From Oscillibacter valericigenes Sjm18-20 (GTDB lineage: Bacteria; Bacillota; Clostridia; Oscillospirales; Oscillospiraceae), in assembly GCA_000283575.1 (NCBI GenBank), contig AP012044.1:4154001-4218000 (forward strand): a DNA stretch of 64,000 bases. Reading direction: 5' to 3'. Shown piece after piece: positions 18,128 to 25,569 of the stretch. The translations under genes and the position numbers were made by a program. A model generated the notes under the pieces. It was not told where the DNA came from. It saw only the letters and a program-made list of their open reading frames with translations, and did no database searches. How positions within the stretch are numbered: position 1 is the first letter of the stretch; each line of letters opens with the position of its first letter.

Positions 18128-18457
18128 TGGCGCCACAGCAGGAACGCGGAGCAGCTGCGGAATGCGGGTTACATTAACTACCGCAAAATGTTTGGCGAGT
18201 ATGGGTTTTACTGCAACCGAAAAATTTTTGCACTTGTTTGTGATAATCAGCTGTTTGTAAAAATCACGGATGCAGGACGTAAGCTTTGCCCAAAATTGGC
18301 AGAGGTGCCACCATATGCGGGAGCAAAAAACTATTTTTTGATCGAGGACGTGGATAACCGGGATGCTTTAGCAGCGCTGGTAATCGCTACTTGTAAAGAA
18401 TTGCCTGAACCAAAACCTAAGAATCGGAAGCACTCATATAAAAGCATTCACCCTTAA
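18127..18457 (+). pseudogene. TfoX/Sxy N-terminal-domain gene with N-terminal frameshift
   Basis: The ATG at 18127 overlaps the VOC stop and starts MAPQQE, as expected for a TfoX-like protein, but that frame then ends. From about 18148 a different frame reads AEQLRNAGYINYRKMFGEYG and continues to 18457, matching the TfoX_N pattern (MFGEYGFYC, LVCDNQLFVKITDAGR, PYAGAKNYFLIEDV). A small deletion of roughly ten codons plus a frameshift near codon 6 explains this. An 89-residue product from the ATG at 18188 is conceivable but would lack the first helix. These small proteins are annotated as competence regulators; their role in clostridia is unclear. Confidence 0.75.
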
Positions 18458-18759
18458 AAGAAAATATTAGGAGAAATCAAAATGGAGCTTATATTTACGG
18501 ATGGCAATAATAAACGGTTTATCGACTTGTGCCATGAATTAGATGAATATTTGAATCGCATTGTTGGCTGTGAAAAGCAAAGAGAACAATATATTCAATA
18601 TAATGAGTTGGAAAACATACATGACGTTGCTTTGATTATCGAAAACGGCGAAGCGATTGCATGTGGTAGCTTTAAAGAATATGAACCTGACACAGCGTAG
18701 ATAAAAAGAGTATTTACAAAAGAGAGCTGCAGAAATCATGGTTGCAGTAAATCTATAAT

Positions 18760-18771
18760 GGGAGCTCTTGA
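18760..18771. repeat. Target-site duplication, left copy
   Basis: GGGAGCTCTTGA, repeated exactly at 20329-20340 on the other side of the IS1182-type element. The core GAGCTC is palindromic, as often seen at targets of this IS family. Confidence 0.85.
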
Positions 18772-20328
18772 AAAAAGAGCTTTCAGCCTGTAGACAAAGT
18801 ATCAGAGAAATGATGCTTTGTCTTTTTTTAGTGCTTAGAAGATGGTAAAATAGAAGCAGGTGATAAAAGATGGTGAACCAAAAAGGTGAAGACAGCCGGA
18901 AGCAGATCGGCTTTTACTGCATGGAGGATTTGGTTCCAAAAGACCATCTTCTCAGGAAAATCGAAAAAGCAATTGATTTCAGTTTCATATATGATTTGGT
19001 GAAAGGCAGGTACAGCGAAGATACGGGCCGTCCAAGTATTGATCCTGTAGTGCTGTTCAAGATCGTGTTCATCCAGTATCTATTTGGAATCCGCAGCATG
19101 CGGCAGACGATCAAAGAAATCGAGGTCAATGCGGCATATCGCTGGTTTTTGGGATATGACTGGAACGATCCGATCCCTCATTTTACGACCTTTGGAAAAA
19201 ATTATTCCCGGCGGTTTGAGGGCACCGATATTTTTGAGAAAATATTCGCCCGTATCCTGCTGGAAGCGGTGAAGCTGAAGTATGTGGACCCGAAGGCGGT
19301 GTTCATTGATTCCAGGCATATCAAGGCCAGCGCCAACCGAAACAGGAAAATGAAGGTGCAGGTTCAGGAAGAGGCCCGGCATTACCAAAAAGAGCTGATG
19401 GAGGAAATCAGCAAGGACCGGGAGGTTCATGGGAAAAAGCCATTTGACGATGACGACTCGGGAAAAGGCGGCGGGGCCGGACAGACTAAAGAGATCGAAA
19501 AAAGCACCACCGATCCGGAGTGCGGCATGTTCCACAAAGGGGAGCATGAAAAATGTTTCGCCTACACCGCGCACACAGCCTGCGACCGGCACAACTTCAT
19601 CCTTGGCGTAGAACTTTCCCCCGCCAACGTCCATGACAGCGTGATGTTCAAAGCATTTATGACAAAGTAAAGGCCACGTTCCCTGAAATCAAGTACGTTG
19701 TTGCCGACGCTGGTTACAAGATCCCATATATCTGCAAACAGATTCTGGACGACCACCAAATTCCGGTTTTGCCTTACAAAAGGCCGATGAGCAAAATATG
19801 TATACGACCAATATTACGACTGTGTTCTCTGCCCAAACAACCAGGTTCTGCGCTACTCAACCACAAACCGTGACGGATACCGGGAATACAAAAGCGACCC
19901 CAAAATCTGCAAATGCTGTCCGAAACGGGCGCAGTGCACGCAGAGTAGAAACTCTCAGAAAACTGTAACGCGGCATGTATGGGCGAACGATCTGGACGTC
20001 GCGGAAGATTTTCGCCACACACCGCGGGGAAAAGCAATTTACCGGGAGCGTGCGGAAACCATCGAACGGGTTTTCGCCGACGCAAAAGAAAAACATGGGT
20101 TGAGATATACTACCTTACGGGGCAAAGCCAACGTGACGATGCAGGCTTTGCTCACTTTCGCCTGCATGAATCTCAAAAAGCTGGCAATCTGGAAATCGGA
20201 AGGCCCCAGGTTCAAGCCCAAATACGATTTTCCCTTTCTCTTTTTCCTGCTAGTTGTTCCCAATTCGATTATTCGCATGAAAAACGCCGCTTGGGTCTGA
20301 ATCCCAAACGGCGTTTTGTCTACCGGCT
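18772..20328 (+). mobile_element. IS1182-family insertion sequence (degenerate)
   Basis: About 1.56 kb bounded by 12-bp direct repeats, with imperfect terminal inverted repeats: the left end reads CAGCCTGTAGACAAAG and the right end, reversed, reads CAGCCGGTAGACAAAA. It holds one transposase gene on the plus strand that is broken by frameshifts. The element sits inside a GNAT gene. Confidence 0.85.
18870..20300 (+). pseudogene. IS1182-family transposase, frameshifted
   Basis: The first 266 codons are intact (QIGFYCMEDLVPKDHLLRKI, GRPSIDPVVLFKIVFIQYLF, AVFIDSRHIKASANRNRK, a DDE-type core). Reading then shifts at about 19655 (KATFPEIKYVVADAGYKIPY) and again near 19795 (VLRYSTTNRDGYREYKSD, CKCCPKRAQCT). 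The C-terminus is readable to about 20300 (AETIERVFADAKEKHGLRYT, ACMNLKKLAIWK). At least two indels make it non-functional. Confidence 0.85.
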
Positions 20329-20340
20329 GGGAGCTCTTGA
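20329..20340. repeat. Target-site duplication, right copy
   Basis: GGGAGCTCTTGA, the second copy of the repeat at 18760-18771. Confidence 0.85.
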
Positions 20341-20572
20341 TAAACGCTATAAAAAGCCGTTATTGGAAACTGGAATTTTATTAAAAAAAGCAATGGGACT
20401 GTATACCGTAGCAGGTTTTCATGTTATCGAAAACTATGGTCAATCTATCAATAAGACAGAAGCCGTTTTGTATGGAGAAGGATTTGGATTTCCAGTCATG
20501 CGCTTTTTTGAAAACGAATGAGGCTTGAGCAGTCAAGAACCGTGCAGAATGTGAACGCCCAAAATCTGCGGC

Positions 20573-21379
20573 TTATGCGGCCAGGCCTCTGGCGGCCTGG
20601 CGATACATGGCCGGCGGCAGGCCGCCGGGGTTAGCGGTGTAGATTCGCTGGCGGTTATAGTAGGTCATGATGTACCGGAACACGATGCTCTTAACCTGTG
20701 CCATGGGCATCTGCTCCGTCCTGATTCGATAGAGCTTTTCTTTCTTCAACGTAGCAAAAAAACTCTCCATCCTGGCGTTGTCGTAGCAGCGGCCCGTGCC
20801 GCTCATGCTTTGAACCGCGCCGTATTGCGCCAGCACCTTTTGAAATGAGGAGCTGGTAAATTGGCTGCCGCGGTCGCTGTGCAGGGTCATTCCATAGGCT
20901 CCCTGCGCCTGGCAGGCACACAGTTCCTTCTTCATGTTGTCATCCATGGCAAGACCGACGATCTCTCCGTTATAACAATCCAGAACTGCCGCCAGATACA
21001 GCTTGCCGTCCTGACACTGGATCTGCGTGATATCTGTCAGCCACTTCCGGTTGGGGGTGCCTGCGGTAAAATCCCGGTGAATCAGGTTCTCCGCCTTCTG
21101 CGCAGCCAAGTCTGCTCTTGTCAGATTCCCGGGTTGACGAGGAGCGCCATGGAGCAGGCCTCCGCGCTTCATGGCCCGCCGTACGCTGCTGCGGCTTATC
21201 GCGATACCGCGCTGCGTAAGCGCCAGAAGAATTCGGCCAACACCATAATTGTCATTGTCCGGGTTTTCATTATAAATCTCTCGTATTTTGACCGGAAGCA
21301 GCTGCCACGGTTTTGGCTTGCCAGCCGACTGCAAAGAGCGGTAGTACCCGGATTCACTGACTTTCACAACCCGGCACAT
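20573..21379 (-). CDS. IS3-family transposase OrfB (integrase domain), copy 1
   Basis: A 268-residue rve-type integrase with the DDE triad visible: Asp in WLTDITQIQ, Asp in TLHSDRGSQF and Glu in NARMESFFATLKKEKL. Compared with copy 2, six residues (IRAFRS) are missing after KKELC, an 18-bp in-frame deletion that may harm activity. The N-terminal HTH_21-like region (YGVGRILLALTQRGIAISRS) is present. In IS3 elements OrfB is made as an OrfAB fusion by -1 frameshifting. Confidence 0.85.
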   Translation of the reverse strand: MCRVVKVSESGYYRSLQSAGKPKPWQLLPVKIREIYNENPDNDNYGVGRILLALTQRGIAISRSSVRRAMKRGGLLHGAPRQPGNLTRADLAAQKAENLIHRDFTAGTPNRKWLTDITQIQCQDGKLYLAAVLDCYNGEIVGLAMDDNMKKELCACQAQGAYGMTLHSDRGSQFTSSSFQKVLAQYGAVQSMSGTGRCYDNARMESFFATLKKEKLYRIRTEQMPMAQVKSIVFRYIMTYYNRQRIYTANPGGLPPAMYRQAARGLAA

Positions 21380-21438
21380 GGCATGAACGCAGAACCGCTC
21401 ACGGCGCAGCGTGATGTACTCATACAGCCGCTCCGGCT

Positions 21439-21726
21439 TTACCGTTTCCGGTCTTTGGCGAAAAAGCCCAGCGCATCCTTGAGAATCTCATTGGCCTTCC
21501 GCAGTTCCGCGATCTCCTTTATTAGCCGGCGTTCGTTCTCGGAAAGCGGTGCGTCGCGGCGAATGCCGCTGCCGACGAAGGCGTGGTCTCCGAAGGCCTT
21601 TCGCTTTTGCCACCACTCCGCCAGAGAGTAGTACGGAATGCCCAGCTGTGCCCCCGCCTGCTTCACGCCAACCTCATCGGACAGCTTGACCGCTTCTTCT
21701 TTGAACTCCTTATCATATTTGCGCAT
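21439..21726 (-). CDS. IS3-family transposase OrfA, copy 1
   Basis: About 95 residues, an HTH_Tnp_1 helix-turn-helix protein ([20 protein letters not shown], then [18 protein letters not shown]) with a C-terminal leucine-zipper-like helix ([19 protein letters not shown]). The ATG with AAGGTGG upstream is preferred over the GTG four codons earlier. It binds IS ends and supplies the N-terminus of OrfAB. Confidence 0.85.
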   Translation of the reverse strand: MRKYDKEFKEEAVKLSDEVGVKQAGAQLGIPYYSLAEWWQKRKAFGDHAFVGSGIRRDAPLSENERRLIKEIAELRKANEILKDALGFFAKDRKR

Positions 21727-21805
21727 TGCAAACACCACCTTATTCTTTCTTTGATTCTATCACCTTTGGGGTGTTTGCCCTCTGCACTTCTATGATATCC
21801 CTCCA

Positions 21806-21999
21806 TTTCTTACAAACGCAACAAAAAGAGTGTAATTTATCATTGCTGTTACATATCGGCTTGCTTATGGGGAATATCGCCTAAAAGCCCTGACTGGGGA
21901 GTTACCACAACAAACAAATTATAGTTTTTCCATAAAAAATATAGAAAACATGTTAAATGCCTGATTAATTAAGCATTAAAAGTGACGCAAAAGTAGAAT
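21806..21999. other. AT-rich spacer between IS copy 1 and the rsgA promoter
   Basis: No gene or hairpin terminator is evident. It is notably AT-rich compared with the flanking IS DNA. Confidence 0.3.
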
Positions 22000-22056
22000 T
22001 TGACAATTGAACGATACAATGTTAATCTATATACATTGATAAAAAGAGGTGTGTTG

Positions 22057-22074
22057 ATGTCGGTCATTCGATAA
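22057..22074 (+). CDS. Leader peptide MSVIR
   Basis: A five-codon frame with its own Shine-Dalgarno sequence, buried in the 5' arm of the long leader hairpin. Its translation would open that arm and change folding of the downstream terminator. It is judged by position and pairing only. Confidence 0.6.
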   Translation: MSVIR

Positions 22075-22186
22075 GGTAATTATTTGTGTCACAAAGGCGG
22101 GATTTTAACCTGCTTGTTTTCGTGTACCCAAATGCCTTATCAAATGACCGAAGAAGTGTTTAGTCACACCTTTTCGATTGTTTTGC

Positions 22187-22213
22187 AGCGCAGTGGGGTA
22201 ACTGCGCTTTTTT
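22187..22213 (+). terminator. Intrinsic terminator inside the rsgA leader
   Basis: Perfect 8-bp stem AGCGCAGT/ACTGCGCT with a GGGGTA loop followed by TTTTTT, 57 bases before the rsgA start codon. It would stop most transcription unless the upstream RNA refolds. Confidence 0.85.
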
Positions 22214-22269
22214 GTTGTCGCAAGGTTATTTGGTACGCATTATATCTTTGCGAAAGGATTTTAGAACCC

Positions 22270-23346
22270 ATGAATATCAATTTGAAAGATTATGGATTAA
22301 CGGAACGCTTTGAACAGGAATCAACCATGTATGACGACCTGTTTATTGCCAGAGTTACCGAGCAACATCGTGAATTATACAAAGTCGTCAGCAAGTGCGG
22401 CGAAATTGATGCAAGCGTTTCAGGAAAGCTTGCTTATAGCGCAGACAGCCCAACAGCCTTTCCTGCCGTTGGGGATTGGGTGATGATTGACCGATTGGAT
22501 GGAAATAGCGGCAATGCGATTATCCATCATATTCTGCGCCGCAAAAGCGTTTTGACGCGGCAAGCTGCCGGTACGGAATACACCGGACAAGTGATTGCAG
22601 CCAATATTGATACAATCTTCATTTGTATGTCACTTAATGCAGATTTTAACATTCGACGAATTGAACGCTATTTAACAATCACATGGGATAGCATGGCTAC
22701 CCCGGTTATCGTTCTGACGAAATCTGATTTATGCGATGATTTACCGCAGAAGCTGGATGAACTTGCCTCGGTGAGCATGGGCGTTGATGTGATTTACTGT
22801 TCATCTGAAAATGGAAACGGGTACGAAGCAATAAGCGCTTATATCGGGCAAGGAAAGACAGTTGCGTTTGTCGGTTCATCAGGAGTTGGCAAGTCTACAC
22901 TGATTAACCGCCTTATGGGTCGGGATGTGCTTGCAACAAGCGCAATTCGGGAAGATGATGCCAAGGGCAGACATACCACAACATACCGCCAGCTATTGTT
23001 ATTGCCAAATGGCGGCATTGTCGTAGACACACCAGGTATGCGAGAGTTACAGATTTATACGGGAAACTTGTCAAAAACCTTTGAAGATATTGAAGAAATC
23101 GCTACTCGGTGCAGATTTGGAAATTGTTCCCACGGTGCGGAGCCGGGCTGTGCCATCAGAGAAGCAATCAAAAATGGCACGCTGTCTGAAAAGCGCTTTG
23201 AGAGCTATAAAAAATTGCAACGGGAAGTATTATACGTTGGATTGAATGCCCGCCAGCTTGAAAACGAGAAACTCAATAGAATGTTTGGCGGCAAGGGCGA
23301 AATGAAACAATTCAAGAAACATATTAAAGATAAGAGCAATATATAA
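22270..23346 (+). CDS. rsgA: Ribosome small-subunit-dependent GTPase A (RsgA/CpgA-type)
   Basis: A 358-residue circularly permuted GTPase. It has an N-terminal OB-fold, G4 (VLTKSDL), then G1 (GSSGVGKSTLINRL) and G3 (VDTPGMREL). A C-terminal zinc knuckle of the CxxxxCxHxxxxxC type follows (CRFGNCSHGAEPGC). RsgA helps mature the 30S subunit by releasing assembly factors. The true start is the ATG at 22270 (MNINLKDYGLTERFEQ), since the frame's earlier part overlaps the attenuator terminator. It stands alone, away from prpC/prkC or rpe genes that usually adjoin the housekeeping copy, and is flanked by inverted IS3 copies. This suggests an accessory, possibly antibiotic-responsive, paralogue. Confidence 0.92.
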   Translation: MNINLKDYGLTERFEQESTMYDDLFIARVTEQHRELYKVVSKCGEIDASVSGKLAYSADSPTAFPAVGDWVMIDRLDGNSGNAIIHHILRRKSVLTRQAAGTEYTGQVIAANIDTIFICMSLNADFNIRRIERYLTITWDSMATPVIVLTKSDLCDDLPQKLDELASVSMGVDVIYCSSENGNGYEAISAYIGQGKTVAFVGSSGVGKSTLINRLMGRDVLATSAIREDDAKGRHTTTYRQLLLLPNGGIVVDTPGMRELQIYTGNLSKTFEDIEEIATRCRFGNCSHGAEPGCAIREAIKNGTLSEKRFESYKKLQREVLYVGLNARQLENEKLNRMFGGKGEMKQFKKHIKDKSNI

Positions 23347-23401
23347 AAAGCCAAAGGAGCGTTGACTTATAACCAAAGGTAAACTTAGCTCGGAAATGTG
23401 C

Positions 23402-23449
23402 GGCGCAAGGACTATTGTATAAATTTCCAATAAAGATAGTCCTTGCGCC
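23402..23449 (+). terminator. Terminator after rsgA
   Basis: A 14-bp stem (GGCGCAAGGACTAT and its complement) with a 20-base loop, followed by ATCCCGTTTTT. Confidence 0.75.
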
Positions 23450-23481
23450 ATCCCGTTTTTCACTATAATAGGAGGCACACT

Positions 23482-23724
23482 ATGAGCTACGTATTGCCAA
23501 TACAAGAATATATTGACGGAGAATATCTTTATATTCCTCGTAGATCAGAGAACAGAAAAAGGTGGGGCGAGTTGAAAAACACCAGACATTCTTTGCGTAT
23601 GCGTAATGAGACTATTCTCGAGGGATACAGGAGCGGGATATCTGTTGAGCAGTTGGCAACCGAATTTTCTTTATCGCCAAAGACAGTGTATAAGATATTG
23701 TCTGAAATGAAAAATAATGAATGA
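23482..23724 (+). CDS. CD3324-family small HTH protein
   Basis: An 80-residue protein starting MSYVLPIQEYIDGEYLYIPR, with GGAGG about 6 bases before the ATG. The second half is a helix-turn-helix (RSGISVEQLATEFSLSPKTV) of the Mor/resolvase type. Small clostridial proteins with the pattern YIDGEYLYIPR..WG...R..L..RN..I...Y..G.S...LA..F.LS...V are known as the CD3324 family. A DNA-binding regulatory role is likely; the targets are unknown. It is flanked by its own terminators. Confidence 0.75.
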   Translation: MSYVLPIQEYIDGEYLYIPRRSENRKRWGELKNTRHSLRMRNETILEGYRSGISVEQLATEFSLSPKTVYKILSEMKNNE

Positions 23725-23730
23725 ACCTTA

Positions 23731-23766
23731 AAAGCGGCATGACGCAATTGTGTGCCATGTCGCTTT
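23731..23766 (+). terminator. Terminator after the CD3324-like gene
   Basis: Stem AAAGCGGCATG/CATGTCGCTTT with one mismatch, followed by a short T-rich tract. Confidence 0.7.
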
Positions 23767-23854
23767 TGTGTTTCTGAATTGTTTAGTAGGGAGCGTTTAT
23801 AAAAGAATCAAGGTATACTTAAATTATGATTAAGAGATATAAGGAGTAACAGCA

Positions 23855-24145
23855 ATGGAAGATATAACAATCCACGAATTTGAATTTGCCCTTATTAATG
23901 AATACTTTACAGAGCTTGAACGATAGGGGCCGGGCAGTCCCGAAGAAATGATTAGAGCATTAAGTTTTATTGGCAATCTTTCAAACAAAACGAAAATTGC
24001 GGATTTAGGCTGTGGTACAGGCGCTCAAACAATGGTTCTCGCACAAAATACAGAAGCCACCATTACAGCCCTCGACCTTTATGCTGGTTCGATTGATAAA
24101 CTTAATGCAACAGCCGGAAAACTGGGTTTACAGAACAGGGTAAAA
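23855..24145 (+). pseudogene. Class I SAM-dependent methyltransferase, truncated by IS3 copy 2
   Basis: ATG at 23855 with AAGGAG upstream begins MEDITIHEFEFALINEYFTE. A TAG at 23924-23926 (codon 24) interrupts LER*GPGSPEE, where relatives have Gln. The frame then continues with the SAM-binding motif [18 protein letters not shown] and the following [13 protein letters not shown] strand, and stops at the left end of the IS at residue about 97. The remaining roughly 150 residues are not found on the other side of the IS, so the 3' part has been lost. Confidence 0.85.
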
Positions 24146-24224
24146 TGGAGGGATATCATAGAAGTGCAGAGGACAAACACCCAAAAAGTGATAGAATCAA
24201 AGGAAGAACAAGGTGGTGTTTGCA

Positions 24225-24512
24225 ATGCGCAAATATGACAAGGAATTCAAAGAAGAAGCGGTCAAGCTGTCCAATGAAATCGGCGTGAAGCAGGCGGCGG
24301 CACAGCTGGGCATTCCGTACTACTCTCTGGCCGAGTGGCGGCAAAAGCGAAAGACCTTCGGAGACCACGCCTTCGTCGGCAGTGGCATTCGCCGCGACGC
24401 GCCGCTTTCCGAGAACAAGCGCCGGCTGATAAAGGAAATCGCCGAGCTGCGGAAAGCCAATGAGATTCTCAAGGATGCGCTGGTTTTTTTCGCCAAAGAT
24501 CGGAAACGGTAA
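24225..24512 (+). CDS. IS3-family transposase OrfA, copy 2
   Basis: About 95 residues, almost the same as copy 1 (differences such as [13 protein letters not shown] for DEVGVKQAGAQLG). HTH_Tnp_1 domain plus a C-terminal helix. It appears intact. Confidence 0.85.
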   Translation: MRKYDKEFKEEAVKLSNEIGVKQAAAQLGIPYYSLAEWRQKRKTFGDHAFVGSGIRRDAPLSENKRRLIKEIAELRKANEILKDALVFFAKDRKR

Positions 24513-24523
24513 AGCCGGAGCGG

Positions 24524-25368
24524 TTGTATGAGTACATCACGCTGCGCCGTGAGCGGTTCTGCGTTCATGCCATGTGCCGGGTTGTGAAAGTCAGTGAATC
24601 CGGGTACTACCGCTCTTTGCAGTCGGCTGGCAAGCCAAAACCGTGGCAGCTGCTTCTGGTCAAAATACGAGAGATTTATAATGAAAATCCGGACAATGAC
24701 AATTATGGCGTTGGCCGAATTCTTCTGGCGCTTATGCAGCGCGGTATTGCGGTAAGCCGCAGCAGCGTACGGCGGGCCATGAAGCGTGAAGGCCTGCCAT
24801 CGCGCTCCTCGGCACCCCTGCGCAGAAGGCGGAGAACCTGATTCACCGGGATTTTACCACAGACGCACCCAACCGGAAGTGGCTGACAGATATCACGCAG
24901 ATCCAGTGTCAGGACGGCAAGCTGTATCTGGCAGCAGTTCTGGACTGCTACAACGGAGAGATCGTCGGTCTTGCCATGGATGACAACATGAAGAAGGAGC
25001 TGTGTATCCGGGCGTTTCGGTCTGCCTGCCAGGCGCAGGGAGCCTGTGGAATGACCCTGCACAGCGACCGCGGCAGCCAATTTACCAGTTCCTCATTTCG
25101 GAAGGTGCTGGCGCAATACGGCGCGGTTCAAAGCATGAGCGGTACGGGACACTGCTACGACAACGCCAGGATGGAGAGCTTTTTTGCTACGCTGAAGAAA
25201 GAAAAACTCTATCGAATCCGGACGGAGCAGATGCCCATGGCACAGGTTAAGAGCATCGTGTTCCGGTACATCATGACTTACTATAACCGCCGGCGAATCT
25301 ATACCGCTAACCCCGGCGGCCTGCCGCCAGCCATGTATCGTCAGGCCGTCAGAGGCCTGGCCGCATAA
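24524..25368 (+). pseudogene. IS3-family transposase OrfB, copy 2, frameshifted
   Basis: The N-terminal part is readable to about 24800 (AVSRSSVRRAMKREGL), then a deletion of about 30 bp relative to copy 1 shifts the frame. The integrase core resumes (WLTDITQIQCQDGKLYLAAV, TLHSDRGSQFTSSSF, ARMESFFATLK) and runs to 25368. It keeps the IRAFRS residues that copy 1 has lost. So each copy is damaged in a different place. Confidence 0.85.
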
Positions 25369-25426
25369 GCCGCAGATTTTGGGTGTTCACATTCTGCGCG
25401 GTTCTTGACTGCTCCATTCAGTATAA

Positions 25427-25467
25427 AAAAGGCATAACCTTCCCTTGGCGGAAAGCTATGTCTTTTT
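25427..25467 (+). terminator. Hairpin terminator right of IS copy 2
   Basis: Arms AAAAGGCATA and TATGTCTTTT with a T5 tract. It may be the original terminator of the truncated methyltransferase gene. Confidence 0.6.
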
Positions 25468-25569
25468 GTGTCATTAGTACAAAATAGATGCAGAAATAAT
25501 TCAACTCAAATCACGTAAATATGTTAGTATTCATGAGTTCATCCTTATGCTCATATTAATGTGATGGGT

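Larger units (their letters stand above)
18482..20521 (+). pseudogene. GNAT acetyltransferase gene split by an IS1182-type insertion
   Basis: The 5' part (18482-18771) reads as a GNAT N-terminus (RFIDLCHELDEYLNRIVG, then IACGSFKEYEPDTA) and continues in frame past one TAG at 18698-18700 (IKRVFTKESCRNHG...IMGALE). The 3' part (20341-20521) reads DKRYKKPLLETGILLKKAMG then YTVAGFHVIENYGQS. Deleting the IS and one copy of the 12-bp repeat restores a continuous frame (...IMGALDKRYKKPLLETG), which proves they were one gene. The intact form would be a small GNAT of about 155 residues. Both the amber stop and the insertion inactivate it. Confidence 0.9.
20526..21805 (-). mobile_element. IS3-family insertion sequence, copy 1
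   Basis: About 1.28 kb, nearly identical to the inverted copy at 24146-25415. Comparing the copies fixes the ends: one end reads GAGCAGTCAAGAACCG and the other TGGAGGGATATCATAG, with the shared inner motif GTGCAGA. It carries orfA and orfB in the usual IS3 layout. It lies four bases after the stop of the broken GNAT gene. Confidence 0.85.
22000..22213 (+). promoter_or_regulatory. Attenuator leader of rsgA: promoter, leader peptide, alternative hairpins, terminator
   Basis: A consensus TTGACA at 22000-22005 (with a weak -10 near 22023) starts the unit. A mini-gene, ATG at 22057 to TAA at 22074, encodes MSVIR and has AGAGG 7 bases upstream. The mini-gene sequence CGGTCATTCGATAAGG (22061-22076) pairs with CCTTATCAAATGACCG (22135-22150), 15 of 16 bases, and its ribosome site AGGTGTG (22048-22054) pairs with CACACCT (22165-22171). 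A strong intrinsic terminator follows: AGCGCAGT/ACTGCGCT stem at 22187-22208 and a T6 tract. The layout matches ribosome-stalling attenuators of antibiotic-inducible genes. The inducer is unknown. Confidence 0.75.
24146..25415 (+). mobile_element. IS3-family insertion sequence, copy 2
   Basis: The same element as copy 1 but in the opposite orientation, starting TGGAGGGATATCATAG and ending with CGGTTCTTGACTGCTC. It interrupts the methyltransferase gene. The two copies enclose rsgA and the CD3324-like gene. Confidence 0.85.

Noticed and set aside
22084..22269. Upstream extension of the rsgA frame
   Set aside because: It overlaps the attenuator hairpins and terminator; the ATG at 22270 begins the normal RsgA N-terminus.
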